From: Microbacterium foliorum
GTDB taxonomy: Bacteria > Actinomycetota > Actinomycetes > Actinomycetales > Microbacteriaceae
Direction: 5' to 3'
Length of the DNA: 64,000 nt
Assembly (NCBI RefSeq): GCF_003367705.1
Contig: NZ_CP031425.1
Location: forward strand, 3,038,001-3,102,000
Position 1 is the first letter of the stretch; every line of letters begins with the position of its first letter. Positions 54,055 through 62,507 of this stretch are shown here, in pieces. A program made the translations under genes and the position numbers. A model generated the notes under the pieces. That model did not search any database. It had not been told where the DNA came from and worked only from the letters and a program-made list of their open reading frames with translations.

Positions 54055-54217
54055 GTCTGCTCCTTGCAGGCGGAAGGACGCCGCAGGCGCGGCGTCTCGG
54101 GGCTGTCGCAACAACCGGGGTCAGCGGTCGACGCGGTCGCGGCGCGGGATCAGAAAGAGATCGGCAGTCCGCGGAGGGTGATCAGCCGAGGCGGAAGAAC
54201 CTCGTGCCGGCCACCGG

Positions 54218-54289
54218 CGATATCGACCGCTGTCGTCACCACGGAAGCGTCGCGAAAACGCTCACTGCGCGGCGAAACGGTCGATATCG
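54218..54289. repeat. 12-bp inverted repeat with AGCGT/ACGCT inner pair in gap 54055-54508
   Basis: CGATATCGACCG (54218-54229) and CGGTCGATATCG (54278-54289) are exact inverted copies 48 bases apart. AGCGT and ACGCT form a smaller pair within. Further right GCATTTA and TAAATGC (about 54358-54390) form a third pair. The stretch 54230-54480 is AT-richer than the window. It contains no gene but probably control sites for the small gene at 54509 and the DksA-like gene. Confidence 0.65.
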
Positions 54290-54441
54290 TCATGTGCATC
54301 ACCATAGCCGGATGCCCGGGAAAAGCAATTCGGTAAAACCCGGACGTGGCGGATCATGCATTTATCGATGACGTGATGCGTAAATGCCTCAGCGCGCACA
54401 GCAATGCGGAGTGAGGAGAAGATTACCTCGTCAGAGGCGAT

Positions 54442-54469
54442 TTGACTTCCTGTACCGGCGGGCTATGGT
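54442..54469 (+). promoter_or_regulatory. Promoter of the 44-residue gene
   Basis: TTGACT (54442-54447), a 16-base spacer and TATGGT (54464-54469) make a good housekeeping promoter. It predicts transcription from about 54476, 33 bases before the ATG, with GAGGGGAAGCGAG as a possible ribosome site. Confidence 0.65.
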
Positions 54470-54508
54470 CAGAGGACGCACGCCAGCCACGAGGGGAAGC
54501 GAGTTCTC

Positions 54509-54643
54509 ATGTCCGCAAAGACACCACACGTCCGAGGGTCGAAAAAGGCCCCGCAGATGACCATCAAAGAAAAGCGCGCCGCAAAACGCGAAAAGCGCGA
54601 GCCGGAGGAATTCCTGAAACCGCGCAAGGCCGCCGCGCGCTGA
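54509..54643 (+). CDS. 44-residue basic protein
   Basis: 44 aa, read directly from the sequence. It begins MSAKTPHVRGSKKAPQ and continues with TIKEKRAAKREKREPEEFLK, ending PRKAAAR. One third of the residues are Lys or Arg, and the middle is a predicted charged helix. It has a promoter, an AT-rich codon choice unlike its neighbours (AAA, GAA, TTC) and a terminator 18 bases past the stop. I recall similar short proteins in Microbacteriaceae but no function is known; RNA or nucleoid binding is a guess. Confidence 0.75.
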   Translation: MSAKTPHVRGSKKAPQMTIKEKRAAKREKREPEEFLKPRKAAAR

Positions 54644-54660
54644 CCCGACCACCGCTCGAT

Positions 54661-54713
54661 CACGGCGATGGCCGGCCGCACACCCCGGCGGGAGCGGCCG
54701 GCCATCGGCCGTG
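54661..54713. terminator. Terminator between the 44-residue gene and the carboxylesterase
   Basis: GATGGCCGGCCG (54667-54678) pairs with CGGCCGGCCATC (54695-54706). CACGGC/GCCGTG extends the stem outside with one bulged base. It lies between convergent genes. Confidence 0.85.
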
Positions 54714-54734
54714 GCGGGTCGGCGCCAGAACGCC

Positions 54735-56201
54735 TCAGATCAGAGCGCGCACGGACGCGTACGCATCGGAGACATCGCGGGTCTGCACGTCGTAGACGCG
54801 CACGGTGCCGGCATCGCCCTCGTGCCTCGACCACCCCGGATCTCCGGTGGCGACGAACGCGACGGCCCCGCCGTGCAGCTCGTCGGCGAGAGCCTGCGGC
54901 GGGTTCGGCCCGGCCAGCGCCTCCATCGACGGCCCGTCGAGGCAGTCGAAGAAGAACGGCACGTCGAGGCAGTGCTCGGCGAAGCCGAAGTGACCGGACG
55001 GCCAGGAGAACCGGTAGAGCCAGGTGGGCGCATCCGCCCTGTCGGCGGCGATGCGCGGCACGGTGCGACGGAACATCCCGTCGGTGAGCACACGCCCCGC
55101 CAGCCGCGCCTTGCCGAGACGGACGACGTCGGCGTTCGCCGCGAGATACTCGGCACGGATGCTCCCGCGCAGCCCGAGCCGGTTCAGCAGCACCGACTGC
55201 GGCACCCAGCGCAGCGCTGTCGCGGCTGTGCCCGTGAACGCCATGGTGAACTCGTCGTCGGCCGCCCCGATCACGAGCGGCTTGTCGGCGCCGACCCCGG
55301 CACGCAGCGACTCCCGGGTGGGCCGCGGCAGCAGGTCCCCGTCGATCGCCGGCCCGAGGGGAAGGCCCTCGTCGATCATCGTCGTCATCGACGACGGCCC
55401 GAGCCTGGTCGCCTTCTTCTGCAGCGCGAGCAGACGATCCTCGCTCACCGTCGAGAAGCCGGCCACCGTGGGCTCGACACCCGCCGCAGCGGCGAGCGCC
55501 CGCCCGAACGCCTCGGCCCTCGCAGGTGCGACGTCGCCGAGCGCACCCGAGATCGCGTACACCCCGTGGAACAGGTGCTGCGCCGCCTCCATGCCGAGCA
55601 GAGTGAGCACCGCCCCTCCCCCGGCGGACTGGCCGGCGACGGTCACGCGGCCGGGGTCTCCGCCGAACGCGGCGATGTTGTGCTGCACCCAGTCGAGCGC
55701 GAGCAGCCAGTCGCGCACTCCGCGGTTCGACGGGGCATCGGCAATCCACCCGAAGCCGTCGAATCCGAGCCGGTACGAGATCGACACGGTGACGACGCCA
55801 TCTCGAGTGAAGTTGCGCCCGTCGTACCACGGGCTCGCGGGAGAGCCGGCGAAGTATCCGCCGCCGTGTATCCAGACGAGCACGGGCAGCCCTGCTGCTG
55901 TCTGGTCGGGGGTGAAGACGTTGACGTTCAGCGTCGAGTCGCCCTCGATGCTCGGCTCGGGAATGAGCGTCACCCCGGGGTCTCCGCGTTGCGCGGTGGC
56001 GGCGAACTCGAGCGCATCGCGCACGCCGTCCCACGGCGCCTTCGGCACGGGCGCCTGGAACCGCAGATCGCCGATCGGCGCCTCAGCGAACGGGATGCCG
56101 AGGAACGCCGCCGAGCGCGGGGCCCCGCGACCTCCCGTGGTCGGGCGCCAACGCCCTCGGACCCGCCCCGCGGCGGTCTGCACCTCGACGTACTCGGTCA
56201 T
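54735..56201 (-). CDS. Type B carboxylesterase
   Basis: 488 aa alpha/beta hydrolase of the carboxylesterase/para-nitrobenzyl esterase type. The oxyanion motif VLVWIHGGGYFAGSP, the nucleophile loop VTVAGQSAGGGAVLTLLGME (Ser of GQSAG) and the acid in DDEFTMAFTG are visible, with the His in SGHFGFAEHCLDVPF. No signal peptide is present. It hydrolyses ester bonds of small molecules; the substrate is not known. The ATG at 56201 starts TEYVEVQTAAGRVRG, the family's normal N-terminus. Confidence 0.92.
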   Translation of the reverse strand: MTEYVEVQTAAGRVRGRWRPTTGGRGAPRSAAFLGIPFAEAPIGDLRFQAPVPKAPWDGVRDALEFAATAQRGDPGVTLIPEPSIEGDSTLNVNVFTPDQTAAGLPVLVWIHGGGYFAGSPASPWYDGRNFTRDGVVTVSISYRLGFDGFGWIADAPSNRGVRDWLLALDWVQHNIAAFGGDPGRVTVAGQSAGGGAVLTLLGMEAAQHLFHGVYAISGALGDVAPARAEAFGRALAAAAGVEPTVAGFSTVSEDRLLALQKKATRLGPSSMTTMIDEGLPLGPAIDGDLLPRPTRESLRAGVGADKPLVIGAADDEFTMAFTGTAATALRWVPQSVLLNRLGLRGSIRAEYLAANADVVRLGKARLAGRVLTDGMFRRTVPRIAADRADAPTWLYRFSWPSGHFGFAEHCLDVPFFFDCLDGPSMEALAGPNPPQALADELHGGAVAFVATGDPGWSRHEGDAGTVRVYDVQTRDVSDAYASVRALI

Positions 56202-56235
56202 GCCCCTCACACTCTCACGGCGAGGGGCCGACGGA

Positions 56236-56850
56236 CTACGACGCGGGCTTCGCGGTGACGATGATCCTCGGCTCTACGTACCCGGCCTGCTCCAGCTGTG
56301 CCGTGATCTCGGCGCTGTAGGCGTCGAGGTCACGACCGTCGAGCACGCTGATGTCGCCGAACACGGCGGCCGCCTGCACCTGGAACGTCTCGTCGAACTG
56401 CACCCCCGGGTCTGCCAGCGTGTCGAGCCACACCTGCACCGCCGCGAAGTAGCGATCGGCGCGCTCGGGGTCGTACCCCCGCCACTCGAGTGTCGTCGAC
56501 CCTGCCACGGCTCCCTGCTGCCCGGATCCCTGTTGCGTGTGACTCATGAGCAGCCGCACCGGCATGGTGCCCAGGGGCGACTCCTCGACGATCGGCAGCG
56601 CCTCCTCGATGAACGCCCGCGTCTCGGCATACGACATGTCGCCCAGCCGGGCCTCGAGCACGATCCCGTCGAAGGACGACCTGACCTGCACGTCGTCGGG
56701 GGCGGAGTCGAGCTCGTTCACCGCTTCTGCCACCGGCGCGGCGAAGGACTCCGAACGCTCGTCGGGGGTCGCGAACTGCGGCCCACAGCCCGTCAGCAGC
56801 AGCGCGGCGACGGCGGCCGCGGCGGCGATGGCCGCGATCCGCCGGCTCAT
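56236..56850 (-). CDS. Lipoprotein of unknown function
   Basis: 204 aa. A signal peptide rich in alanine (RRIAAIAAAAAVAALLLTGC) ends at the lipidated C22. The mature part has repeated short modules (SFDGIVLEARLGDMSYAETR, QFDETFQVQAAAVFGDISVL), suggesting a two-lobe fold. No family is recognised. It overlaps the lipoprotein gene upstream by four bases, and both proteins are similar in size and layout. Confidence 0.75.
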   Translation of the reverse strand: MSRRIAAIAAAAAVAALLLTGCGPQFATPDERSESFAAPVAEAVNELDSAPDDVQVRSSFDGIVLEARLGDMSYAETRAFIEEALPIVEESPLGTMPVRLLMSHTQQGSGQQGAVAGSTTLEWRGYDPERADRYFAAVQVWLDTLADPGVQFDETFQVQAAAVFGDISVLDGRDLDAYSAEITAQLEQAGYVEPRIIVTAKPAS

Positions 56851-57698
56851 TCGGCCACCCCGTACAGCGTGGTCTTGGAATCCTTCGGAAGCGCGGACCT
56901 GTCGGTGTGGATCACATTCACGGCGGGGCCGAGCACCCCTCTGTCCGTGAGCACCGCCATGATCTGCGCCGCCTGCTCGGCGGTGAGGCCGGCGTCTCCG
57001 ACGAGAGAGACCCAGGTCTCGTCGGGAGTGAGGCTCACTCTGGCGCTCGTCAGGTAGTCCAGACTCGCCAGCTCCTCACTCGGTTCGATCCACGCGTCCC
57101 CGAGATCGGCGCGACCCGACTTGTTCGAGATCGAGGCGCGATCGACGGAGGCGTACAGCGACGGCGGGGCGTCGGAGTAGGGCGGTTCGCTCACGGACTG
57201 CTCGATCGCGCCGTAGGTCTCGGCCAGCGTCTTTCCGGCGTCTCCCTGCCCCTCCGAGAACACCGCCAGGGTTCCGGCGCCCGCCCCCTCGGAGGCGGTG
57301 ACGTAGCTGACCTGGGTGAACCCGTCGTCGAGCAGCCCCGCCCACAGACGGACGTCGTCCTCGAAGCGGTCGGGGTCGTCGTAGCTCGTCGTCGTGAACG
57401 TCGTGTTCACGTAGGGATCACCCGGGTACACGGCGACGATCTCGAGGTCGCGCGGGCGGTCCTCGCCCATCCCGTCGACGATGTCGCGCACCGCGAGCGC
57501 CGTCGTCACGATCTCGTCCTCCGGCGCATCGGGGTCGATCTGCACGAAGTGCTCGTACGGCGCGACGAGGACGCCGGGAACCTTCTCGACGTCGAGCATC
57601 GCATCGACCGACGCGGGATCCGCGTCGCCCTCCTGCCCCGCACAGCCCACCAGTGTCATCGCGAGCGCGATGACGACCACCCCCCGGATACGTCGCAT
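56847..57698 (-). CDS. Lipoprotein of unknown function
   Basis: 283 aa. The signal peptide (RRIRGVVVIALAMTLVGC) places the lipidated cysteine at residue 19. The mature domain has ALAVRDIVDGMGEDRPRDLE, TTSYDDPDRFEDDVRLWAGL and VSLTPDETWVSLVGDAGLT. The pattern of acidic helices and short strands repeats about every 120 residues, as in the downstream lipoprotein, and the pair may be paralogues. I do not recognise a family. It is first in the two-gene unit. Confidence 0.75.
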   Translation of the reverse strand: MRRIRGVVVIALAMTLVGCAGQEGDADPASVDAMLDVEKVPGVLVAPYEHFVQIDPDAPEDEIVTTALAVRDIVDGMGEDRPRDLEIVAVYPGDPYVNTTFTTTSYDDPDRFEDDVRLWAGLLDDGFTQVSYVTASEGAGAGTLAVFSEGQGDAGKTLAETYGAIEQSVSEPPYSDAPPSLYASVDRASISNKSGRADLGDAWIEPSEELASLDYLTSARVSLTPDETWVSLVGDAGLTAEQAAQIMAVLTDRGVLGPAVNVIHTDRSALPKDSKTTLYGVAE

Positions 57699-57778
57699 GC
57701 GTCGAGCCTATCCGGCACCCCCGATGCTCCAGGACCACCGCTTCGGCCGCATCGGCCGTGCGGCGGCAGACCTGCGTG

Positions 57779-58747
57779 CTACTCGTCGAAGGCTGCGACC
57801 TCGGCGTGCGGCATCCGCACGGTCATCACGCGCACGGCTTCGGGGTTGTCGTCGACCAGCACCGCATCCCGCCCGAGCGCCGACGCGACGGCCCCGGTCG
57901 TGCCGCTGCCGGCGAAGAGGTCGAGCACGCGGTCTCCCGGTCGGCTCGACGCGCGCACGATGCGCCGAAGGATGCCCTCGGGCTTCTGGGTCGGGTACCC
58001 GGTCTTCTCGCGCCCGGTCGTCGGCACGATCGTGTGCCACCACACATCGGTGGGCAGCTTGCCCCTGGCGGCCTTCTCGGGCGTGACGAGACCCGGTGCC
58101 ATGTACGGCTCGCGGTCGATGTCGTCGGAGTTGAAGACGTACTCGCGCGGGTTCTTCACATAGACGAGGATCGTGTCGTGCTTGGTCGGCCAGCGACGGC
58201 GCGACTTGGCGCCGTAGTCGTACGCCCAGATGAGCTCGTTGAGAAAGCAGTCACGGCCGAACACCGCATCGAGCATGACCTTGGCGTAGTGCGCCTCGCG
58301 GTAGTCCAGGTGCAGGTACAGCGTGCCGTCGTCGGCGAGCAGCCGCCAGGCCTGCTCGAGCCGCGGCATCAGGAACGCGCCGTAGTCGTCGAAACGGTCG
58401 TCGTAGGCGCGCAGCATCCCGCGGACCCGCTCGTAGGCGTGCCCGTGGAACCCGTACCGCACCTCGGCGGCCACCGCCGGTTCCGTATTCAGCACGGCTG
58501 GGTCTGCCGCGGCGTCGGGTCCGCGGGATTCCGCGAGCGCGGCATCGTCGGCATCGGGCTCCTGCTGAGTCGTGACCGAGCGGCGGGCGGTCACCACCTG
58601 TCGCTCCTGCGTACGGCCCGTGTTGAAGGGCGGATCGAGGTACACCAGCGTGAACGACGCCGACGGCAGCGTGGCGGCGACGACCAGGTTGTCGCCCTGG
58701 ATGATTGAGACCGCGCCGGGGGCGTCCGGCCCCGGCTGTGCGGTCAC
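57779..58747 (-). CDS. Site-specific DNA methyltransferase, beta-class amino type
   Basis: 322 aa from a GTG coupled to the lipoate ligase stop (GTGA). The catalytic motif IV is DPPF at 38-41 (YLDPPFNTGRTQ) and the SAM motif I is DLFAGSGTTGA at about 276-286, so motif IV precedes motif I as in beta-class N6A/N4C enzymes. An insert of about 50 Ala/Asp/Glu/Gln-rich residues follows motif IV. No restriction gene is near, so it is an orphan. It might mark the chromosome for regulation; the target sequence cannot be told. Confidence 0.88.
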   Translation of the reverse strand: MTAQPGPDAPGAVSIIQGDNLVVAATLPSASFTLVYLDPPFNTGRTQERQVVTARRSVTTQQEPDADDAALAESRGPDAAADPAVLNTEPAVAAEVRYGFHGHAYERVRGMLRAYDDRFDDYGAFLMPRLEQAWRLLADDGTLYLHLDYREAHYAKVMLDAVFGRDCFLNELIWAYDYGAKSRRRWPTKHDTILVYVKNPREYVFNSDDIDREPYMAPGLVTPEKAARGKLPTDVWWHTIVPTTGREKTGYPTQKPEGILRRIVRASSRPGDRVLDLFAGSGTTGAVASALGRDAVLVDDNPEAVRVMTVRMPHAEVAAFDE

Positions 58748-59793
58748 GGAACGCGGTGCAGCCACGCGTCGGTGGCGAACTTCGACTCGACCAGCGCCTC
58801 GGCCTCGGCATACTCGTCGGCCGTGATCTCGCCGGTCTCCGCGTCGGTGAGCAAACGGAAGGTGGCGATGAAGCGTTCGATGATCTCTTCGCGCGTGAGT
58901 CCGGTCTGCCGACGCAGCGGGTCGACCCGCTTGGCGGCCGACGTGGTGCCCTTGTCGCTGAGCTTCTCGCGTCCGATGCGCAGCACCTCGGTCATGATCT
59001 GACCGTCGAGGTCGTACGAGAGCGAGGCGTGGTGCAGCACTCCTCCGTTGGCGAGGCGCTTCTGCGCGGCGCCGCCGATCTTGCCCGAGGGGCTCGCGAT
59101 GTCGTTGAGCGGCTGGTACACCGCGTCGATGCCGACCGAGCGCAGCGCGTGCAGCACCCAGTCGTCGAGGAACGCGTACGAGTCGGCGAAGGTCATTCCC
59201 TGCACGAGGGATGCCGGCACGTACAGCGAGTACGTGATGATCTGCCCTGCGGGGATGAGCATCGCGCCCCCGCCGGAGATGCGGCGCACCACGTCGAAGC
59301 CGTGACGTGCGGCCCCCTCGGGGTCGACCTCGTTGCGGTACGACTGGAAAGATCCGATGACCACCGCGGATCCGTCCCATTCCCAGATGCGCAGGGTCGG
59401 GCGGCGGCGGCCCTCGCCGACACGCGAGGTCAGGACCTCGTCGAGGGCGAGGTTCATCTGGGGCGAGACCGCCTTGTCGTGCACGATCTCCCAGTCGAAG
59501 TCGCGCCAGCCCGGCGCCGTCACGAGAGCGCGACGAACCGTGGTGCCGACAGACTCCGGCGTGAAGCCGAGCAGCTGCGCCCCCTCGGGGAGGGCCGCAC
59601 GCACGGCGGCGGCGATCGTCGAGGCATCCGTCTCGACGGGCAGCCCGTTCACGGCGTCGTTGATCGCGTCGAGCGCCGTGTCCGGTTCGAGGAAGAAGTC
59701 ACCCGCCAGGCGGAACTGCGCGATCCTGCCGTCGTCGACTTCGAGGTCGACGACGACGAGCTTGCCCCCTGGGACCTTGTATTCTCCGTGCAC
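58744..59793 (-). CDS. lplA: Lipoate-protein ligase A, accessory domain first
   Basis: 349 aa. The catalytic domain is at residues about 95-300: NLALDEVLTSRVGEGRRRPT, VVIGSFQSYRNEVD, VVRRISGGGAMLIPAGQIIT and SGKIGGAAQKRLANGGVLHH with the catalytic Lys in GKIGG. The first about 70 residues (YKVPGGKLVVVDLEVDDGRI) resemble the accessory domain that is C-terminal in E. coli LplA, so the domain order is swapped. The enzyme attaches lipoate to E2 and GcvH proteins. It is upstream of, and coupled to, the DNA methyltransferase gene. Confidence 0.9.
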   Translation of the reverse strand: MHGEYKVPGGKLVVVDLEVDDGRIAQFRLAGDFFLEPDTALDAINDAVNGLPVETDASTIAAAVRAALPEGAQLLGFTPESVGTTVRRALVTAPGWRDFDWEIVHDKAVSPQMNLALDEVLTSRVGEGRRRPTLRIWEWDGSAVVIGSFQSYRNEVDPEGAARHGFDVVRRISGGGAMLIPAGQIITYSLYVPASLVQGMTFADSYAFLDDWVLHALRSVGIDAVYQPLNDIASPSGKIGGAAQKRLANGGVLHHASLSYDLDGQIMTEVLRIGREKLSDKGTTSAAKRVDPLRRQTGLTREEIIERFIATFRLLTDAETGEITADEYAEAEALVESKFATDAWLHRVP

Positions 59794-59872
59794 GAGTACA
59801 GCTTAAGGCGCGGGGCTCCCGCTCGGGCGGCGGGGCGTGCTCGCCGCCGGTGCGAGCGCGGCGGCGGCGGCG

Positions 59873-60610
59873 TCAGCGCCCCCGCACGACCGCCCGCTCC
59901 CCCGCGCGGATGGGCAGCGAGTACCGGTTCTCGGCGAGCGGCTGCGGGCACAGGTACTGGTCGGAGAAGGCGCACGGCGGCAGGTAGGCCCGATTGAAGT
60001 CGACGATCACCGTGCCGTCGTCGTCGGGCTCGCCGATCGGCAGGAACCGGAACCGATACGTCTCGATGCCGTTCGTGCCGTCGGCGAAGACCGCCGTGAG
60101 ACCGCCCCGCGCGGTGCGCGTCACCGACACCGACAGCGGGATGCCGTCGAGCTCGAAGCGCAGCCGTCCGGCCAGCGTCTGCTCGTGCACCGAGCCGTCG
60201 ACCGCGGTGACGGTCGCCGATTCCCCGGGCGTCTCGGTGAACGACGCGCGGATCCGCCACCCCTGCCGCGGCGGATACGCGTCGATGCCCCCGAACGCCT
60301 CGCGCTCGGCACGCAGCGGATTGAACACACGCAGCGCGACGGCCCCCCGGCGATCGAACACACGCAGCTCGCGCCTGCCGAGCCGCAGCGTCTGCGGACC
60401 GTGGAGCGTGACGACCGATCCGGAGGTGCCGAGGTCGGTGCCGCGGATGCCGCCGTCACCCGTCAGCGCCCACAGACCGGGCACACCCTCCACCGCCGCG
60501 GGCTCGGTGATCAGCCAGTTCGTCGACTCGAGCGCCGTCGGGCCGTACTCCGCTCCCGCGTAGCGCTCGCGCGTCTCGTGCCAGCTGTGCCACTCCTCGT
60601 CGAAACCCAT
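59873..60610 (-). CDS. DUF1684 family protein
   Basis: 245 aa. It starts MGFDEEWHSWHETRERYAG and has the DUF1684 stretches GTDLGTSGSVVTLHGPQTLR, DAYPPRQGWRIRASFTETPG and the C-terminal VDFNRAYLPPCAFSDQYLCP, with the conserved N-R-A-Y-L-P-P-C-A. Function is not established. SD sequence GGGAGG lies six bases before the ATG, but it can pair with a complementary stretch 37 bases upstream (see findings). Confidence 0.88.
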   Translation of the reverse strand: MGFDEEWHSWHETRERYAGAEYGPTALESTNWLITEPAAVEGVPGLWALTGDGGIRGTDLGTSGSVVTLHGPQTLRLGRRELRVFDRRGAVALRVFNPLRAEREAFGGIDAYPPRQGWRIRASFTETPGESATVTAVDGSVHEQTLAGRLRFELDGIPLSVSVTRTARGGLTAVFADGTNGIETYRFRFLPIGEPDDDGTVIVDFNRAYLPPCAFSDQYLCPQPLAENRYSLPIRAGERAVVRGR

Positions 60611-60616
60611 CGCTCA

Positions 60617-60666
60617 CCTCCCTCTCGCCCCCTCACACGAAAATATGCGGGGGCGGGGAAGGGAGG
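60617..60666 (-). promoter_or_regulatory. Hairpin that sequesters the ribosome site of the DUF1684 gene
   Basis: On the minus strand the SD GGGAGG (complement of about 60617-60623) pairs with CCTCCCT (complement of 60660-60666). A second stem is 60626-60632 with 60649-60655, and the loop is 60633-60648. This could gate translation of the gene starting at 60610. Confidence 0.5.
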
Positions 60667-60784
60667 AGCGCACGACGTCATGCGCATTCACCCGCTGTCA
60701 CACGAAGTCATCGGGCGTCACGCGAGGACCCATGCGTACTCAGCGAGAGAGGCGCGCGCTCTCAGCGAGAGGGGATGCGGGTGC

Positions 60785-61639
60785 TCAGCGGGCGGGGATG
60801 CGCGCGTCGAGCCACGACAGGATGTCGGCGCGGACCTCGTCCTGCTGCAGCTCCTGGAAGATCTCGTGGCGCGCGTCGGGGTAGACGAGCGTGGTGATGT
60901 CGGTGAGGCCCGAGCGCGTGCGGTACTCGTCAGCCAGCTTGTGCACGCTGCGCGGACCGCCGACCGGATCGTCGCGGCCGACCAGCAGCAGCAACGGGAT
61001 GTCGCGGTCGAGGTCCTTGCGCGGGCGGCCGTACATCTTGGCGGCCTCGATCGGGCCGAACAGCTTCAGCAGCGGCTCGCCGGTGGTGAGCGGATCGTCG
61101 TCGAACTCCTTCCACACCGCGGGATCGCGGCTCAGCCATTCGAACCCGGTGGCGTCGTCGCCCGCCCATCGGGCGTTCAGCGGGGCGGCGTTCAGCGAGC
61201 CCGGGGTGCGCAGGGCCGAGCCGGAGAGGATCACCGCATCCCACGCCTCGGGGTGGTCGTTCACGAGCATCTGCGCGAGGAATGATCCCCACGAGTGACC
61301 GAGCAGCACGAGGGGCAGATCGGGGTGCTCGTCGCGGATGATGCCGGTGAGCTGCCAGATCGCCGCCTGCGCCGCGCACAGACCGCCCTTGCCGAGCCGG
61401 CCGAGCTTCTCGGGTCCGCCGTGCTGACGGATGCCGGTGCGCCCGTGCCCGCGATGGTCGTCGGCGTAGACGATGAATCCGGCGTCGGTGAGCGCGGTGA
61501 TCAGACGTGCGTACCGCCCCGCATGTTCGCCCACCCCGTGCAGCAGCTGCACCACTCCTCGGGCATCACCTGCCGCCGGGTGCACGTCGTAGACGATGGC
61601 GATGCCGTCGGCATCCGTGAATTCTCGGGTATCCGTCAC
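60785..61639 (-). CDS. Alpha/beta hydrolase, monoacylglycerol lipase-like
   Basis: 284 aa. The nucleophile motif LVLLGHSWGSFLAQMLVND (Ser of GHSWG), the acid in GRDDPVGGPRSV and the His in PDARHEIFQELQQD are all present. The opening VQLLHGVGEHAGRYARLIT matches the lysophospholipase/monoglyceride lipase group. It is cytosolic. The C-terminal helix SWLDARIPAR is typical. It is separated from CutC by 32 bases on the same strand. Confidence 0.9.
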   Translation of the reverse strand: MTDTREFTDADGIAIVYDVHPAAGDARGVVQLLHGVGEHAGRYARLITALTDAGFIVYADDHRGHGRTGIRQHGGPEKLGRLGKGGLCAAQAAIWQLTGIIRDEHPDLPLVLLGHSWGSFLAQMLVNDHPEAWDAVILSGSALRTPGSLNAAPLNARWAGDDATGFEWLSRDPAVWKEFDDDPLTTGEPLLKLFGPIEAAKMYGRPRKDLDRDIPLLLLVGRDDPVGGPRSVHKLADEYRTRSGLTDITTLVYPDARHEIFQELQQDEVRADILSWLDARIPAR

Positions 61640-61671
61640 GCCCCCAGACTACTGAGCGCGGCCGACTGCCG

Positions 61672-62409
61672 TCAGTCGGTGAGAGCGGCGAGCACGCTCT
61701 GGGCGATCGCGAGATCGGTGACGTCGTAGCCTCCGACGCCCTCGGCGGCCGCCCCCATGCGCACGCCGCCGGCCTCGTGCACGGTGCGCTTGGCCGAGAA
61801 GTGCAGCGCGTCGACGCCCGTGGCGGCGAGATCAGCGGCGTTCGCGGCCCCCACACCGCTGCCGGCCATGACCTCGATCCCGCCTGCGGCCTCGACGACG
61901 AGGGCGCGCAGGGTCTCGATGCCGTCGATCGCGGCGGATGCTCCGCCCGAGGTCAGCACGCGGCGCAGTCCGAGCCCCCGCGCGGCGACGAGAGTGGCCA
62001 CCGGATCGGGGGTGACGTCGATCGCACGGTGCAGCGTCACCGACGCACCGCCGGCCGCATCGCGCAGCCGCGCCATCGCATCGAGGTCGAGGCGGCCGTC
62101 GGCGTCCAGGGCTCCGATCACGACCCCGTGCGCTCCGGCGTCGACGGCCCGGCGCACGTCGCGCTCGGACAGCGCGATCTCGTCGCCGTCGTAGCGGAAG
62201 CCCCCCGCTCGGGGCCGGATGAGCACGTGCACCTCGAGTCCGTCTGCGCGGGCCGTCTCCACGGCCAGCTCGACGGTGGCGATCGAGGGCGTCAGCCCGC
62301 CGAGCGGCAGCGCCTGAGCGAGCTCCACGCGCGCGGCGCCCACGGCTCGGGCGATGCGGACGCCGGCGGGATCCTGGACGGCGATCTCGATCGCGGGGGT
62401 TCGGGTCAC
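61672..62409 (-). CDS. cutC: CutC family protein
   Basis: 245 aa TIM barrel. CutC features are visible: VQDPAGVRIARAVGAARVEL, ALPLGGLTPSIATVELAVET, HVLIRPRAGGFRYDGDEIAL, GVVIGALDADGRLDLDAMAR and VTLHRAIDV. The family was linked to copper tolerance in E. coli, but its reaction is still unclear. No copper-handling gene is beside it. The ATG at 62409 gives the full barrel. Confidence 0.93.
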   Translation of the reverse strand: MTRTPAIEIAVQDPAGVRIARAVGAARVELAQALPLGGLTPSIATVELAVETARADGLEVHVLIRPRAGGFRYDGDEIALSERDVRRAVDAGAHGVVIGALDADGRLDLDAMARLRDAAGGASVTLHRAIDVTPDPVATLVAARGLGLRRVLTSGGASAAIDGIETLRALVVEAAGGIEVMAGSGVGAANAADLAATGVDALHFSAKRTVHEAGGVRMGAAAEGVGGYDVTDLAIAQSVLAALTD

Positions 62410-62487
62410 CCGACCATTGTGCCCGAGCCGGACTCGCGACCTGGCAGCGTGCGGATCTCCAGCATCGCGGCCCTGTGCGGATTCGGA

Positions 62488-62504
62488 TTAGATAGACTGT
62501 CTAA
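62488..62504. promoter_or_regulatory. MarR-type operator at the marR start
   Basis: TTAGATAG-A-CTGTCTAA is an 8-1-8 palindrome with one mismatch, ending three bases before the ATG. A TAGACT -10 lies within it. Binding here would block transcription of the MarR gene and the exporter. Confidence 0.7.
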
Positions 62505-62507
62505 GTA

